A DNA stretch of 64,000 nucleotides from Nelumbo lutea (taxonomy: Eukaryota; Streptophyta; Magnoliopsida; Proteales; Nelumbonaceae): the NCBI GenBank assembly GCA_022828595.1, contig JAKGHH010000002.1, positions 86,954,076 to 87,018,075 on the forward strand, in the 5' to 3' direction. Positions 10,861-21,590 of this stretch are shown here, in pieces. The notes beneath the pieces were generated by a model. That model made no database searches. It worked only from the letters and a program-made list of their open reading frames with translations, and was not told where the DNA came from. The position numbers and the translations under genes are program-made. The stretch's first letter is position 1, and each line of letters starts with the position of its first letter.

Positions 10861-12875
10861 CTCCATTACGATCCTGAAAGGGTTCTATCATTACTTAAAT
10901 GTGTTTGAATGGTGTTGTGTTGCTTTGTTCTATTCTATTAGAGCTAGTCTAGTCTAAAATTTATTTGTCTGAAGGGTCTACATTGATGGTTCTATGAGGG
11001 CATCAATCTAGGTTGTAGGCATTTAATAGGTGGGAATAGACTAGTGTGGGCTAAGGACTAGTTCTAGGAATGCAATATGTGATGACATGCGATATGATCA
11101 TGAAAATGCTGAAGTGCGAAAAAAAAAAAACAACAAAAAAACCACTTCAAAGCCGATCTGCCCCTACTATGCACCTAGAGCTATTAAGGTTGCTATGACT
11201 TGGCTAACTAGATCTTGGATCCAAAGCAAGAATGGGTCAAGGTTACACCTAACTTGTGAGGGTGTAGGATGCTATGGGTAAGGTGGAGATAATAGACTTG
11301 GTGTGAAGTGCTAGAGTTGAACCATCTACACAAGTGTTGGTCAAAAGGGAGGAATTTATCATAATCTATGGTTGTTAGCTATTTATTAGAGGGCTCCTAA
11401 GAAGCTTAGCTATATGGATAATTAGATAATATGGCTTCCTTGGAATGGGTCAAGAGAACCTAGCAAGGATGTGCATGGATCTATAGGAAACTAGGATAGA
11501 TTATGCAAGGAAAATGTCTTAAATTAGTGGACCTTTATTAAAAATTGGGAAAAACATTTAGAAGGCGAAAACCAAAGTCAAACTTGAAGTTGGAAAACAA
11601 AATCCATTGTTCAAAGAAACTTTGAAAAACCATTTGAGGTTTGAACAAACTTGATTAACTTTGTTGGTTTCGATAAGATTGAAAAAGTACATTTGTTATA
11701 TGGTACATTTGTTCCCTCATCTTTTATTATTAATTTTGGGACTTAAGCAGCTAGCGGTGTAATTAGGATCAAGTTCTAATTAAGAAAATACTATTGGGTT
11801 TGAAAAAGGTTAAGACTTTAAGGAAATGCCAAGAGTAATTAGTTTTGCACCATGTTTATGAAACAACAACCTTTTTTATGTTGCTCCTTGAGAGCAAATT
11901 CATTGGATCAAACATATACTCAATTTGGAGAAGAACAAGAAAGATATTCGAGATTGAAAGTTTTTGAAGGATCATGAGAATGTCTTTTTGATACTGGCTA
12001 AGGGAATATCAATCCCTACACCATATGTGTACCTACGTAACATCCTGAAGTTTTAAAGGTATGAAGGTCTAAGTAGTCTTTTGATGTTATTTGTCAAGAG
12101 TAACTCTTAGAGTCAAACATCTACTTGGCCTAAGTTCAGTTGAGGGAATGAAATATCCTTTTATATTGGTTAAGGGAGGGTTCGACTCTTTACCATATAT
12201 ATCTACTAGATACTCCCGAAATGGGTCAAGGTGGCGTTATGATGCAGCTTTTAAAGAGTTGAATTTATAGTGTCATGCATCTACTTAGCCAAGAGATGGA
12301 CACTAAATAGATAATAAAAGGGGTCAAATGGCCTTTTAATGCTACCTCTTAAGAGTTGAGCTCATAGAGTCATGCATCTACTTATCCAAGATCGGGAACG
12401 AAAACTTGGAGTCGAAAAATGGTCATTTTAGATGGATTTCAGATTCTGATAATTGTAGTTTTGATTTTGGTCTTAACTCCTAGATTTCTTATCCTTAACT
12501 TTTTATTATTGTAGTTTGAATCTTAGATGAAACTTGTAGATCTGATTTTGATTTGTTTTTTTCTATTTAATTGGTTTTGATTTTCATATGTTGAAGCTTA
12601 CCTGGGATCTAGCTTAGACTTGGATAACATTTGGAAATTTGGGCCTAGGTGTTGCCTTCGATGACTTTTAGGGTGTTTTAGTGTCATTTAATGGAAGATC
12701 AAATCTTCTTTTCTTTTTGTTATTTTTTTAACGGGTTAAAATAGTTTGGGCTTCATTATTTTATCATACTTCTAAAGATGGAAACCACATAGTGCAACAC
12801 TCATGGTGTCCTAGTCCCAATTACATTATAGTTCCTCTATCCTATTCTCACTGAAGGCTTCTATGTATGGGTATT
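10154..12875 (-). repeat. Gypsy-like repeat, copy 1 (gag fragment plus leader)
   Basis: About 2.7 kb that matches, in the same orientation, 44619-45448 continued at 48974-50885. The first 0.75 kb is gag (separate entry). The rest (10980-12875) is non-coding with recurring phrases such as CTACTTAGCC and AAGAGTTGA. Relative to copy 2 it lacks roughly 200 bases near 11700, and it holds the uninterrupted target CTACA at 10978-10982 where copy 2 received a nested insertion. It is bounded on the left by a copia LTR and on the right by a minisatellite. Confidence 0.75.
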
Positions 12876-13570
12876 CTAGGTGCAATAAGACTGAAATAAG
12901 GTGCGATGGGTAGGTTCTGAGGTGCGATGAGCAGGTTCTAGAGTCTGATGAGCAGGAAAGGTGTGATGAAGAGGTTCTGGAGTGAGATGAGCAAGAAGGA
13001 AGGTGTGATGAACAGGTTCTGGAATGCAACGAGAAGCAAGGGAGGTGCAATGAATAGGTTCAGGAGTGTGCTGAGCAAGAAGGAAGGTGTGATGAACAAG
13101 TTCTGGAGTGTGATGAGTAGGAAGGAAGGTGTGATGAATAGGTTCTTGAGTGTAATGAGCAGGAAGGAGGGTGCGATGAATAGGTTCTAGAGTGCGACAA
13201 CCAGGAAGGAAGGTGCAATATACATATTCAAGAGTGCAATGAGTAGGAGGAGGGTTTGATGAACAGGAAGGAAGGTGCGACAAACAGGTTTTAGAGTCCG
13301 ATGAGCAGGATGGAAGGTCGATGAATAGGTTGTGGAGTGTGATGAGCAAGAAGGAAGGTGCAATGAACAGGTTTTCAAGTGTGATTTTGAACTTCTGGAT
13401 TGCAATAAAGATGAAAGAAGGTGCAACTTTGATGTTCTAAGATGTGGTGGAACTAAAGGAAGGTGCAATTTTAATGTTCTACATGGCAATGGAATTGAAA
13501 GCAATTGCGGTTCTGATGTTCTAGATTGCAATGCCCTAAAGATTTTAAGGAAGGCGCAATTTTAATGTTT
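12876..13570. repeat. 42-bp minisatellite with a 14-codon period
   Basis: The marker GGTTCT or its variant recurs exactly every 42 bases at 12973, 13015, 13057, 13099, 13141, 13183 and 13225. Each unit is two related 21-base halves. Read on plus, the unit encodes a CDEQVLECDEQEGR-like 14-mer with several TAG stops. Read on minus, it stays open from 13349 to 12876 with an HHTFLLAHHTPEPV-like repeat. Degenerate units continue to about 13570, where the plus frame 13332-13565 is open (RCNEQVFKCDFELLDCNKD). The coding strand is uncertain because any frame survives a period divisible by three. Copy 2 of the neighbouring repeat lacks the expansion. Confidence 0.85.
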
Positions 13571-14566
13571 TATGCCTCTTGAAGGAAAATCATGATCATT
13601 GTTTAGCATGCCCTGAAGATTTTTAGGAAGTATGGATATTATCCTTCCCACCTGGCGTTGTACATCACTACATGCCCTAGTCACCTTTTCAAGGCTATCT
13701 TCTACCTGAATCGTTCATCACTATCCTCATGCCCATAGCCTCCTCTTGTTGATGTAGACTCTAATGCTCTATTTCTACAACTCATGCTCAGAGTGAAAGG
13801 AGTAACACCCAACCCATATGTTCGCAGGTACCCATTCCGTTCCGCTCCAAATATTTGATAAAAGTTGTCATCATTAGGGGTTGAGGACCCACCAGATGTT
13901 GTGGCCCGTTGTGATGCCAGGTCCTCGAATTGTTCCTACAAAAGACAACATAATTGGTGTGAGGCTAATACGAGTTTTTATACAAAATCATATAATTAAC
14001 ATTATATATGAGTTTGTGTTCACCATTTGAATATACAACCAATGCCCTTCCCGATTCTGCATCTACAAGCACCCCATCTTTTCTTGTATGTGTTCCAATC
14101 CACACAACTCCATTGCTTGGTTGGGCCCCATCACTGTTTTCCTACATCTATATCCAGACTAAGCATTAGACATTGTCATCATTTTCAAATAGTAGTATAG
14201 TAAATTGGTTGTAGTGCCATCTCATGAAGCAACCTTGCATTACTCTTGGTCCCCCTAGAGTGTGTGTACTTTTGTTGACATTGATTTCCTCTACCTATAA
14301 CACTTTGTTTCTACAGTTTTATAAAAATTACAAGTGTAAGGCCATGTATATTGCGACACTCAAACAATATAGGTTAATCAATATAATTAGAAGATAATAC
14401 CTTGCCCTCATCAAAGTTCCAAAAAGTGACAACAATCTATCATTGGTCACTAGGAACCCCTTTTAGGCAATTTCATATTGCCTCATTAGGGGTAATTGGA
14501 TAATAGTACATGGCTTTCAAGTCTGACTTGTAATCTTTCCATTTTTTCCCAATTGAGTACAATACC
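13571..14566 (-). pseudogene. CACTA-type ORF remnant (Transposase_24/PTTA-like)
   Basis: On the minus strand, from right to left, I read a segment containing LGKKWKDYKSDLKAMYYYP (about 14500-14560), then KYTHTLGGPRVMQGC (near 14260-14300), then IGTHTRKDGVLVDAESGRA (about 14040-14100). That order matches the second protein of plant CACTA (En/Spm) transposons, which has a KKWRDYK-type start, a HttGskSF-type middle and a THxRKDG…D end. Stops and frame changes separate the pieces. Assignment is from remembered motifs and is moderate. A copia LTR joins at 14567. Confidence 0.55.
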
Positions 14567-14910
14567 TGTTAGATAGTTATGCCCTTAGCTCCAATCAGGT
14601 TGATGTACTTATTGACATTTATTGTAAATGAATAAAGTACATAATTCATTCATATTGTTAAGATGTGTTTATGTGTAATACCCTTAAACTAGACACTTAT
14701 GAGACTCGTGTTAGTTTACAATATTCATAGTCATTGGATAGACCTGGGGATGTTTATCCTACCAAGGCTGGCACTAATGTGCTACTAAGAAGGTTGGGCT
14801 AGCTTGTCTCAACTGCCAGGGTGAGACCCGAAGCACATGTAGTGTGGGTTTGATTGAAACTCCAAACCAAACCATTTTTCCAGTGATACCCTGGACTTTG
14901 GAGATAGATG
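14567..14910 (+). mobile_element. Copia LTR, 5' fragment (plus)
   Basis: Begins TGTTAGATAGTTATGCCC and follows the family through the GAGACTCGTGTTAGT and GGGTGAGACCCGA blocks to GGAGATAGATG. It stops where an Athila-type LTR begins at 14911; the remaining 1.5 kb of the LTR is absent. Confidence 0.8.
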
Positions 14911-16296
14911 TGTGATGAGACCAAAAATTATCATATTTTTATCCCCAAATATTCAGTCCTTTATACTGAATTATTACTTAATTGGACTCATTATTCTTGT
15001 ATTCCGGTTCAGGGCATGAAAGAAGGCATCATGAGAAATGCAAGGCAAATCGGATGATTTTTCACAATTTCGGTATTGTTCAGTAATTTGGGCCTAACTC
15101 TCGTATCCAAGCTCCGATTGGGCTGATTCAAGACTCACTAGAAAGAGAAGAGAGAAAGATATAATTTTCATTCTTCATAAATTCATCCTGCATCGAGGTT
15201 AAATCTGGGCCCTATGTCGGGGAAATTTTGTAGGAATGCCCAATTCACAGCAGAAGCCCAACTTGCAGAGAAGCTTTGCAGCAACCCAATTCGCAAATGA
15301 AGCCTAATACGAATGCAAGAACAAGAAACTGAGAAGAGTCCTGTCATATTTAAATTTGTGATGTAACCCTAGAAAGATAAAGAGATTGAGATTACTAGAT
15401 AAGAGATAAGACTAGGATTAGATTAGGACTTTCTATTTTTGAAAGATAAACTTCAAGAAGGAGTTGGAGACCACCCCCTCCCCTTTAAGTTATATAAAGG
15501 GATGGGGGTGGACTAGAGAGGTATCAAGAAGTGGAGGAGCAACCAATCTATCAAGCAAGAAGACTGCAAGAAGGAGGTGGCAGCAAGGTGAAGAGGAAAT
15601 CTCAACTCCAAGGGCGATATCATGAATTCTTTCTTTCTTCTTGTTTGCTTTATTTCCTCTAGTATGAACTGATTTATTTATAGCTAGGGCTGTGGAAAGC
15701 CTAATCATAACAACGAATATATTTTTATTCTAATTTTTTGAAGATCATGATTTCCATATAGTCTATGAGTTATCTTGCTTAATGCTATTAGGAGTGACCA
15801 TCTCTTAATTGATTAGGTTTATGTGAATGAATCGAGAGAGAAATTCATATAGCAGACCAAATTAGTCATGGTGTGAATTGAATGGTATATAGGGGTATAT
15901 ATGCATGAATCATCTGAATGTAATAGTTTTTCCTTGAACTTAATGTCTTTCTATCTTGAGAACTCTAGTCGAGAGATCGAGGGGTTACCTGATAGAAGTA
16001 GTTTTGATGTATCTTGAGAAAGAATATTGAATAAAATTGGAAAAACTTCAGCTTATGGGAATGATAAATTATCTTGGATAATCTCATCTATTGCTATTCA
16101 TTGGAATGGTTAGGCAGAAGAAAGGTCCTAGCGAATTCAGTCAATCGTTGCATACTTCAGTATTGGTACTCTTGCTCTTGTTTTCTTTTTCAATTTTTCA
16201 ATAGCTTTTACTCTTAAATCTGAAATTCGATTGTCCAAAAATTAGGGAAGGCTGTAGGTCTAATACTTATTTTGTTAAATCTCGTGGGAACGATTA
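14911..16296 (+). mobile_element. Athila-type LTR, 3'-truncated
   Basis: Starts TGATGAGACCAAAA and has a TATATAAAG box at 15491. It is similar by eye, with many differences, to the solo LTR at 16671-18180. It runs to an LTR-end motif TCTCGTGGGAACGAT at about 16280-16296, where the complete copy has a further ~90 bases. There the sequence continues as minus-strand copia gag, so the 3' end was lost by deletion and the target duplication cannot be tested. Confidence 0.72.
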
Positions 16297-16613
16297 TGCT
16301 CTTCATACATTGTCCTTAGACTATCAAAGATATCCTTTGACACTTTGATCTGATCAAATTGTCGCTATATCTGATTGTCTAAGGAGACTATGATGCAGCA
16401 CTGGGCAAGAGAGTTCTTCTCTTCCCATTCTTGATATTCCCTCCTACGGGCCTCAAAAGCCCTATCACCCGGAAAATCCAGAGTAGGGTTTTTAACAACT
16501 TTGTCCAATTTCTCGGATGTTAGAACCAGCACAATGTTACAATACCAGTCAGCGTAATTTGGGCCCTTAAGCTTATTATCATCCAATAATTTGGCAAATT
16601 GTCCATTTGTCAT
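16297..16613 (-). pseudogene. gag: Copia family gag, N-terminal fragment
   Basis: On minus, ATG at 16613-16611 opens a reading of QFAKLLDDNKLKGPNYADWY, then VLTSEKLDKVVKNP and a WEEKNSLAQCCIIVSLDNQI segment. A TAG stop lies at 16367-16365, after which homology continues (RQFDQIKVSKDIFDSLRTMYEEHN) to about 16297. This matches the gag start at 57223 and the gag at 20850. It is the N-terminal capsid region; the rest of gag and all of pol are missing, replaced by an Athila-type LTR at 16296. Confidence 0.85.
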
Positions 16614-19600
16614 TTCTGATAAAAGGCAAAGCAAATATTAGTCTACAACCCAATTTGATTTATGTTATCTTGATGAGACCAAAAAGAACCCTATTTTTGT
16701 CCCCTAATATTCACTCTTTTACATTAATTTAGCACTTAAGTGGACTCATTACTCTTGTATTTTGATTTAGGGAAAGAAAGAAGGCAATTGGAAGAAAACA
16801 GGGCAATTCGGATGATTTTGCACAGTTTCGGCACCATTCAGTAATTTGGGCATAACCCCCAATCCCGGACTCCGATTTGGATGATTCAAGATGCATTGGA
16901 AAGATAAGGGAAAGGCCCACAACTCTCATGTGTTTTGACATATTCGGTTCGAATTGAGGTCAAAGTCAGACCAGAAGTTGGAACAGTTTTTGAGTAAAGC
17001 CCAGCCCTCAGCTGAAGCTCAAATTCGCATAAGAGACTTGTAGCGGCCCAAGTTATTAAAGAAGCCCAACTTGAATTCAAGAATGAAGAGTCTTATCAGA
17101 TTTAAATTTCAATTGTAATCCTAAAAAGATAAGAGATTGAGATTACTAGATAGGATAGGATAGAAGTAGATCAGATTAGGACTTTCTAATTTTAAAGTTA
17201 ATCTCCTAAAGGGAGTTGGAGAGAGCCCCTTCTCCTAAAGCTTTATAAGGGGGGGGTTCTAGCTTTAGGAATCAAGCCAACAATCCATCAATCAAGCATC
17301 AAGCAACTCAATCAAGAAAGATCAGTTCATCCTTCTGAGAAGCAAAGCCTTGAGGATTCGAGAATCATGAGTAGCTAAGCTTTTCTTTTCTGGTTCAAGG
17401 GGGGAAGTTCGATTGTGTCATCGTGAGGTTCTGCATTTAATTCAAGTTCTTGCTTTTTAATTCAACTATTCATTGATTCTTGTGCTTATTCTCTATGGAC
17501 ATTAATGTTAATTAGTCTGACAAATTAGTTAATATTGATTTTCCTACTACTATCCATGGTTTGGTGATTTGTAATTGTCACAAATAGTGGTACAAGTAGC
17601 AATTAGGTTAATATCTTTCTGGGTCAATTGTTCATAACAGCCTTTGACCAATGTTTTGACATGTTTTAACCTAAAGGGAATCAATGGAACAAGATTCGAT
17701 AATTGCAACTATCTCAATTATTGTTATTTTGGTTTAACTGTTTTCACAAAGTTTAATGCTATCACTAGTTAATATGGAGCGCTATTGTACCCAGTCGATT
17801 AGTGATAAGTGTTGATCAAATGCTAGGTTTGGTCAGCTGATTTAGGAAAACACCAGGTTTATTATGGCTATCCTAATAAATCTAAGGTTAAATGCTTGAA
17901 TTGCAAGACTGCTGAAATCTACCTATGATCGATGACCAATTGACTAAGTCCGAACCCTTGAATCAGAATTCGGTAAGACTGATTTCTCTTGTTTGGTATT
18001 GCTATTGCTTTCTTGTTCTTTTAGAAATTTTAATTATTTAATTTTCCCACTCTATTATATTGTGCATTCGGCTAGGAAATTATTCCTTAGCTCCCTGTGG
18101 GATTCGACGTAATACCACTATTACTATAAAAATTTTATTGTGGGACTAGCATTAATTTTGAGGGCTTCGACAACCCATCATATCTACATAGATATGACTT
18201 TTAATCTATGTTTCATTTCCATTTGTTCATTTCTGAGATTTTCTTCCTATCTTTGTGATGGAGACTACGAACTATATCTCTGCAAATGTGGAAAGCCATA
18301 TAGAGTGCATGGAGCCTACTGTTTCAGTTACATAACCCCACCACCTTCTGTGAATGATCACATCCACTCATCTCATGAGCTTTTCCTTTGGCCTCTATCA
18401 AACAAGGTTTATTGCCATTTTAGGTTAAACCTTTCTGTCCAGTAAGTGCTTACCCACCATATTCATGAATGCCAAGGTACCGTGAGAAAGTCTTCCATTT
18501 TAGAATAGGCCCTTCCCACATCAGTCTATGACGCCCCTATCATCTTATGAAACAATCCAACAGATCCAGCCGCAAATGGATAGTCTAGTTTTATTGTGCA
18601 TTTCCTCATTACTGAATGACCCATCTTCATGCTAATGATAGAAGGCCTTTAGAGAATTCATCATATGAATCTCCCTATCACATGCACTCATATTTCAGTG
18701 GAGAGAATAAAATATTACGCCCTAATTTTATTTAGGTCAAACCAAAGCGGCTCCCACTGACTTTCTCAAAGCCATATTTAAATGGGCCCTAAACGGCTAG
18801 GGTTCCACACGGTTCCTCTTCGGGAGGAAGCTGATGTGGGGCCCACCAAATGGGGAGATCATCCAATGATCTTATGGACACCATGGAAAAGATGTGCATT
18901 CAATCATGTTGTGTGATAGGGCCACTATCAAAATAATCATGGGCCAAGTACTTATGGCCCATGTACGTAGCACATCATACATCCATACATCACATGCATG
19001 AAACAAATTGATCCAATCAATTAAAATAACTATCAAACCCTTAATTATTTAGATTAAATCAGTATCAACTAAATAAAGCCCATAATGTTATCATATAACT
19101 TTAGCTAGGTACATGGGATGTACTGCAAAAGGCAGTTTGGCCCATGTAGCTAAATCAGGGTTGATTCAACTTTATCATATTAAAGTTTGGTGTCCAATTC
19201 AAGATTTAATTCAAGAATAATGATCTAAAAAATAAATTAATTTAAGACAATCAAATTATCAAGAAACTGAAATCAGAGGTTTGCATTGTGATTTTCTTAG
19301 ATATCCTACAAACCTGCAAAGAATAGATAATCGCAGATAGCAGAATTGATATCTACAAAATCGCATATCACAGAACTTGTTTCTACGAAATCTTCTTCTC
19401 CTTTATTGCGCCCTCCAGCAATCTCCATATGAAATAAAATAGAAAAACCTAATTTTTCTATAATTAAATCACATCGAATTCCTATACAATTTGTCTAAAA
19501 ATAAGAAAATTTTATTTACAAACCAAACTGAATAGAAAAGAAATCGTAGGGTCTGCCATTCTTGGCACCATAAAGATTCGATCTCCATCATATGTGTAGC

Positions 19601-19795
19601 CCAAATATTCAAGAAACATTCACAGAACAATTATATAAATATGACAGAATAATAAACATTTATTTTCCAGATCATCCACCCATAATCTAGGAACCAAATT
19701 CTAGAAAAAAATGCTAACTATGTAAATCGGGTAGAACGCCTTTTGCCCATTTGTGCAGATTCAGATCTGATCCAATTTGGTTCAAGACTTGAACC
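16614..19795 (-). mobile_element. Copia 5' leader, interrupted by a solo LTR
   Basis: Leader between the primer site (19796-19809) and gag start (16613), split by the solo LTR 16671-18180. Without that insertion it is about 1.67 kb, long for a copia element. It shares blocks with 39227-40346 and with 55978-57222 in reverse. Just before the gag ATG, the minus strand reads TTTGCCTTTTATCAGAA, resembling a splice acceptor. The antisense strand carries an open frame (18140-18445) conserved in the 57 kb copy. Confidence 0.75.
16666..18185 (+). mobile_element. Solo Athila-type LTR with perfect 5-bp target duplication
   Basis: The LTR proper is 16671-18180 (1510 bp), TGATGAGACC…ACCCATCA, flanked by TATCT at 16666-16670 and 18181-18185. 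The homologous uninterrupted leader near 57170 has a single continuous …GTTATCTGCAT… (read on minus), confirming the insertion point. A TTATAAGG box lies at 17243. The CCTGTGGGATTCGAC motif near 18090-18110 is typical of LTR 3' ends in this lineage. There is no internal region, so it arose by LTR-LTR recombination. Confidence 0.92.
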
Positions 19796-19809
19796 TGGCT
19801 CTGATACCA
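19796..19809 (-). other. Primer binding site (copia)
   Basis: On minus this reads TGGTATCAGAGCCA, complementary to the 3' end of plant initiator-Met tRNA, one base from the LTR end at 19811. It fixes the element's orientation as minus. Confidence 0.9.
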
Positions 19810-19810
19810 C

Positions 19811-20304
19811 TGAAGGGGATGGGAGATCCATCATATGGAAGGCTGAACCCTATAAGAAGGTTGGAAAAAATTTCAAAAATTTCTTTATTCCCATCCGGGA
19901 ATCCTATTCCCAATTTAGAAAACTGCATTTTCAAGGTTCATTCTTATAACCTAACCGGACCAAATCTAAAGCCAAAATTAAGGAGAGATATACCTGATAC
20001 GGAATCATTGCAAGAATTCTCCTTCCAACATAGATGTTCATGCCCAAAGAGTGTACAAAATCCTCCCTCCACTGAATATGACACAACTTACGATGAGGTA
20101 GGATCAGTAGGTAGTTCTTCACCAAGAACTTGTGATTCTTCAGCAAGAATCAAATGGGACAGTGAGCACAGCTTCTAAATTGTTTCTTCTAGCAAGAAAC
20201 AATATCAAGATCAAATCTTGATCAAATCCAAGAATTACAAATCGAACAGGGTAAAGCAGCAAGAGCATGAAGAAAAAGAACAAAAGGCAAGATTAGAATG
20301 ATAT
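19811..20304 (-). mobile_element. Copia 5' LTR, 3' fragment (minus)
   Basis: Terminal ~0.5 kb of the LTR read on minus: ends GGATCTCCCATCCCCTTCA next to the primer site and contains the GGGCATGAACATC block. It is cut at about 20304, where a plus-strand LTR fragment begins, so the promoter half is missing. Confidence 0.82.
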
Positions 20305-20305
20305 A

Positions 20306-20845
20306 CCTTATGGCATTTAATGTAAATGAATAAAGTACATATTTGATTCATGTTATTATGGTGTGTTTCTATTTAATACCCTTAAACTGGACACATATGA
20401 GACTCGTGTTAGTTTAGAATGTTCACAGCCGATGGATCGATCTGGGGAGATCTATCCCGATAAAGCTGACACTAATGTGCTGCCAAGTTGGTTGGGGTAT
20501 CCTGTTTCAGCTGCTAGGGTGAGACCTGAGGTACATACTGTGTAGGTTTACTTGAAACCCTGAACTGGACCAGAATTCTAGTATTGCCCTGGATGATGGT
20601 GATTAATGGGCAAAATAGGAATGTTATGCCTAACCGCAAGACTCGATTATGATACTGCACTAGCTTTTGGATTGGGCAATCTTTGATATAACAATCAGTG
20701 AGATCCTTAGATGAGGTCAAAACCTGGGTATGTTGGGACAGTCCGAGAATTCATCTGAGTGGGTGATCATAGTGATAGGATCAGCCTCTTTGTCGGACAA
20801 AGGTAATGATCGAGGATGCACTCTCTCTGATGGAAATCAAAGATG
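20306..20845 (+). mobile_element. Copia LTR fragment at the 5' side of the main element
   Basis: Runs from ATGGCATTTAATGTAAATG through GAGACTCGTGTTAG, the TCATCTGAGTGGGTGATCA block and CACTCTCTCTGATGG, i.e. roughly the first third of an LTR without its first ~60 bases. It then joins gag directly at about 20845, so promoter, LTR end, primer site, leader and gag start are all missing. This element could not be transcribed from its own 5' LTR. Confidence 0.82.
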
Positions 20846-20849
20846 TCGG

Positions 20850-21590
20850 ACTGGTACAGAAACTTTATGTTGATCCAAACTTTCAAAAAGTTTGGATAAG
20901 GTGGTGAAAAATCCTTCCCCAGAGTTTCCGGGTGATAGGGCTTCTGAGGCCTGTAGGAGGGATTACCAAGATTGGGAGGATAAGAACTCCCTAGCCTGCT
21001 GCTTTGTCATTGCCTCACTAGACACCTCAATACAGAGGCAGTTCGATTAGATTGAACTAGCCAATGACATATTGGACAGTCTAAAGATGTATGAAGAGCA
21101 GAATCGTTCTACTCGATAGAAGGTCCTGAAACTATTCATGACTGCGCAGATGTCCAAAGGGAAGAAAGTTCATTACCATTGTCTTTAGATGATGGGCTAT
21201 ATTAACGAACTCGAAGCCCTTGGATCCGGGCTAAATCTTGGCACACAAGTGGATGTCATCCTGAATTCTTTGCCCTCTTCCTTCAATAAGTTCACAATGA
21301 ACTACAACATGTACAAGCTGAATGTCAGCATCCAGGAACTCAGTAATATGTTGTAGAGGGTCAAGGATCTACTTAAGACAGATGAGCCTATGGTTATGCT
21401 TGCTGAAACTAACAAATTGGGCAAGAAAAAGAGAAAGGCAAAGAAGCCCCAAAAGAAAGCTGTCAAGCCCAAGAAACAGAAGAAGAACAAGGCATCTGAT
21501 GTCTGTCACTTCTGCAAGCAGACCGGCCACTGGAAGACGAACTGTCCTGCCTACCTAGAATCTAAGAAAGGTAACATCGAAACTTGTGTC
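20850..21590 (+). pseudogene. gag: Copia gag (capsid and zinc knuckle)
   Basis: Reading starts inside gag (DWYRNFM…, equivalent to NYADWY in the copy at 16613) and continues through FPGDRASEACRRDYQDWEDK, a segment ending SLDTSIQRQFD, MTAQMSKGK and LNSLPSSFNKF to a Lys-rich stretch (21420-21500). The nucleic-acid-binding zinc knuckle CHFCKQTGHWKTNC (CX2CX4HX4C) at 21504-21545 is intact. Several stops (for example TAG near 21048) interrupt the earlier part; the open part starts at 21390. Gag would build the particle and package RNA. Confidence 0.88.

Noticed and set aside
12876..13349. 157-codon open frame on minus as a protein gene
   Set aside because: It lies wholly within the 42-bp repeat, and open frames occur on both strands because the period is divisible by three. 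Reported as a repeat, with coding strand left open.
13332..13565. Cys-rich 77-codon plus-strand ORF as a small secreted peptide gene
   Set aside because: It is the degenerate edge of the minisatellite and has no signal peptide; kept only as part of that finding.
12876..13570. CRISPR array
   Set aside because: Repeat units are directly adjacent with no unique spacers, and the context is a plant nuclear transposon cluster.
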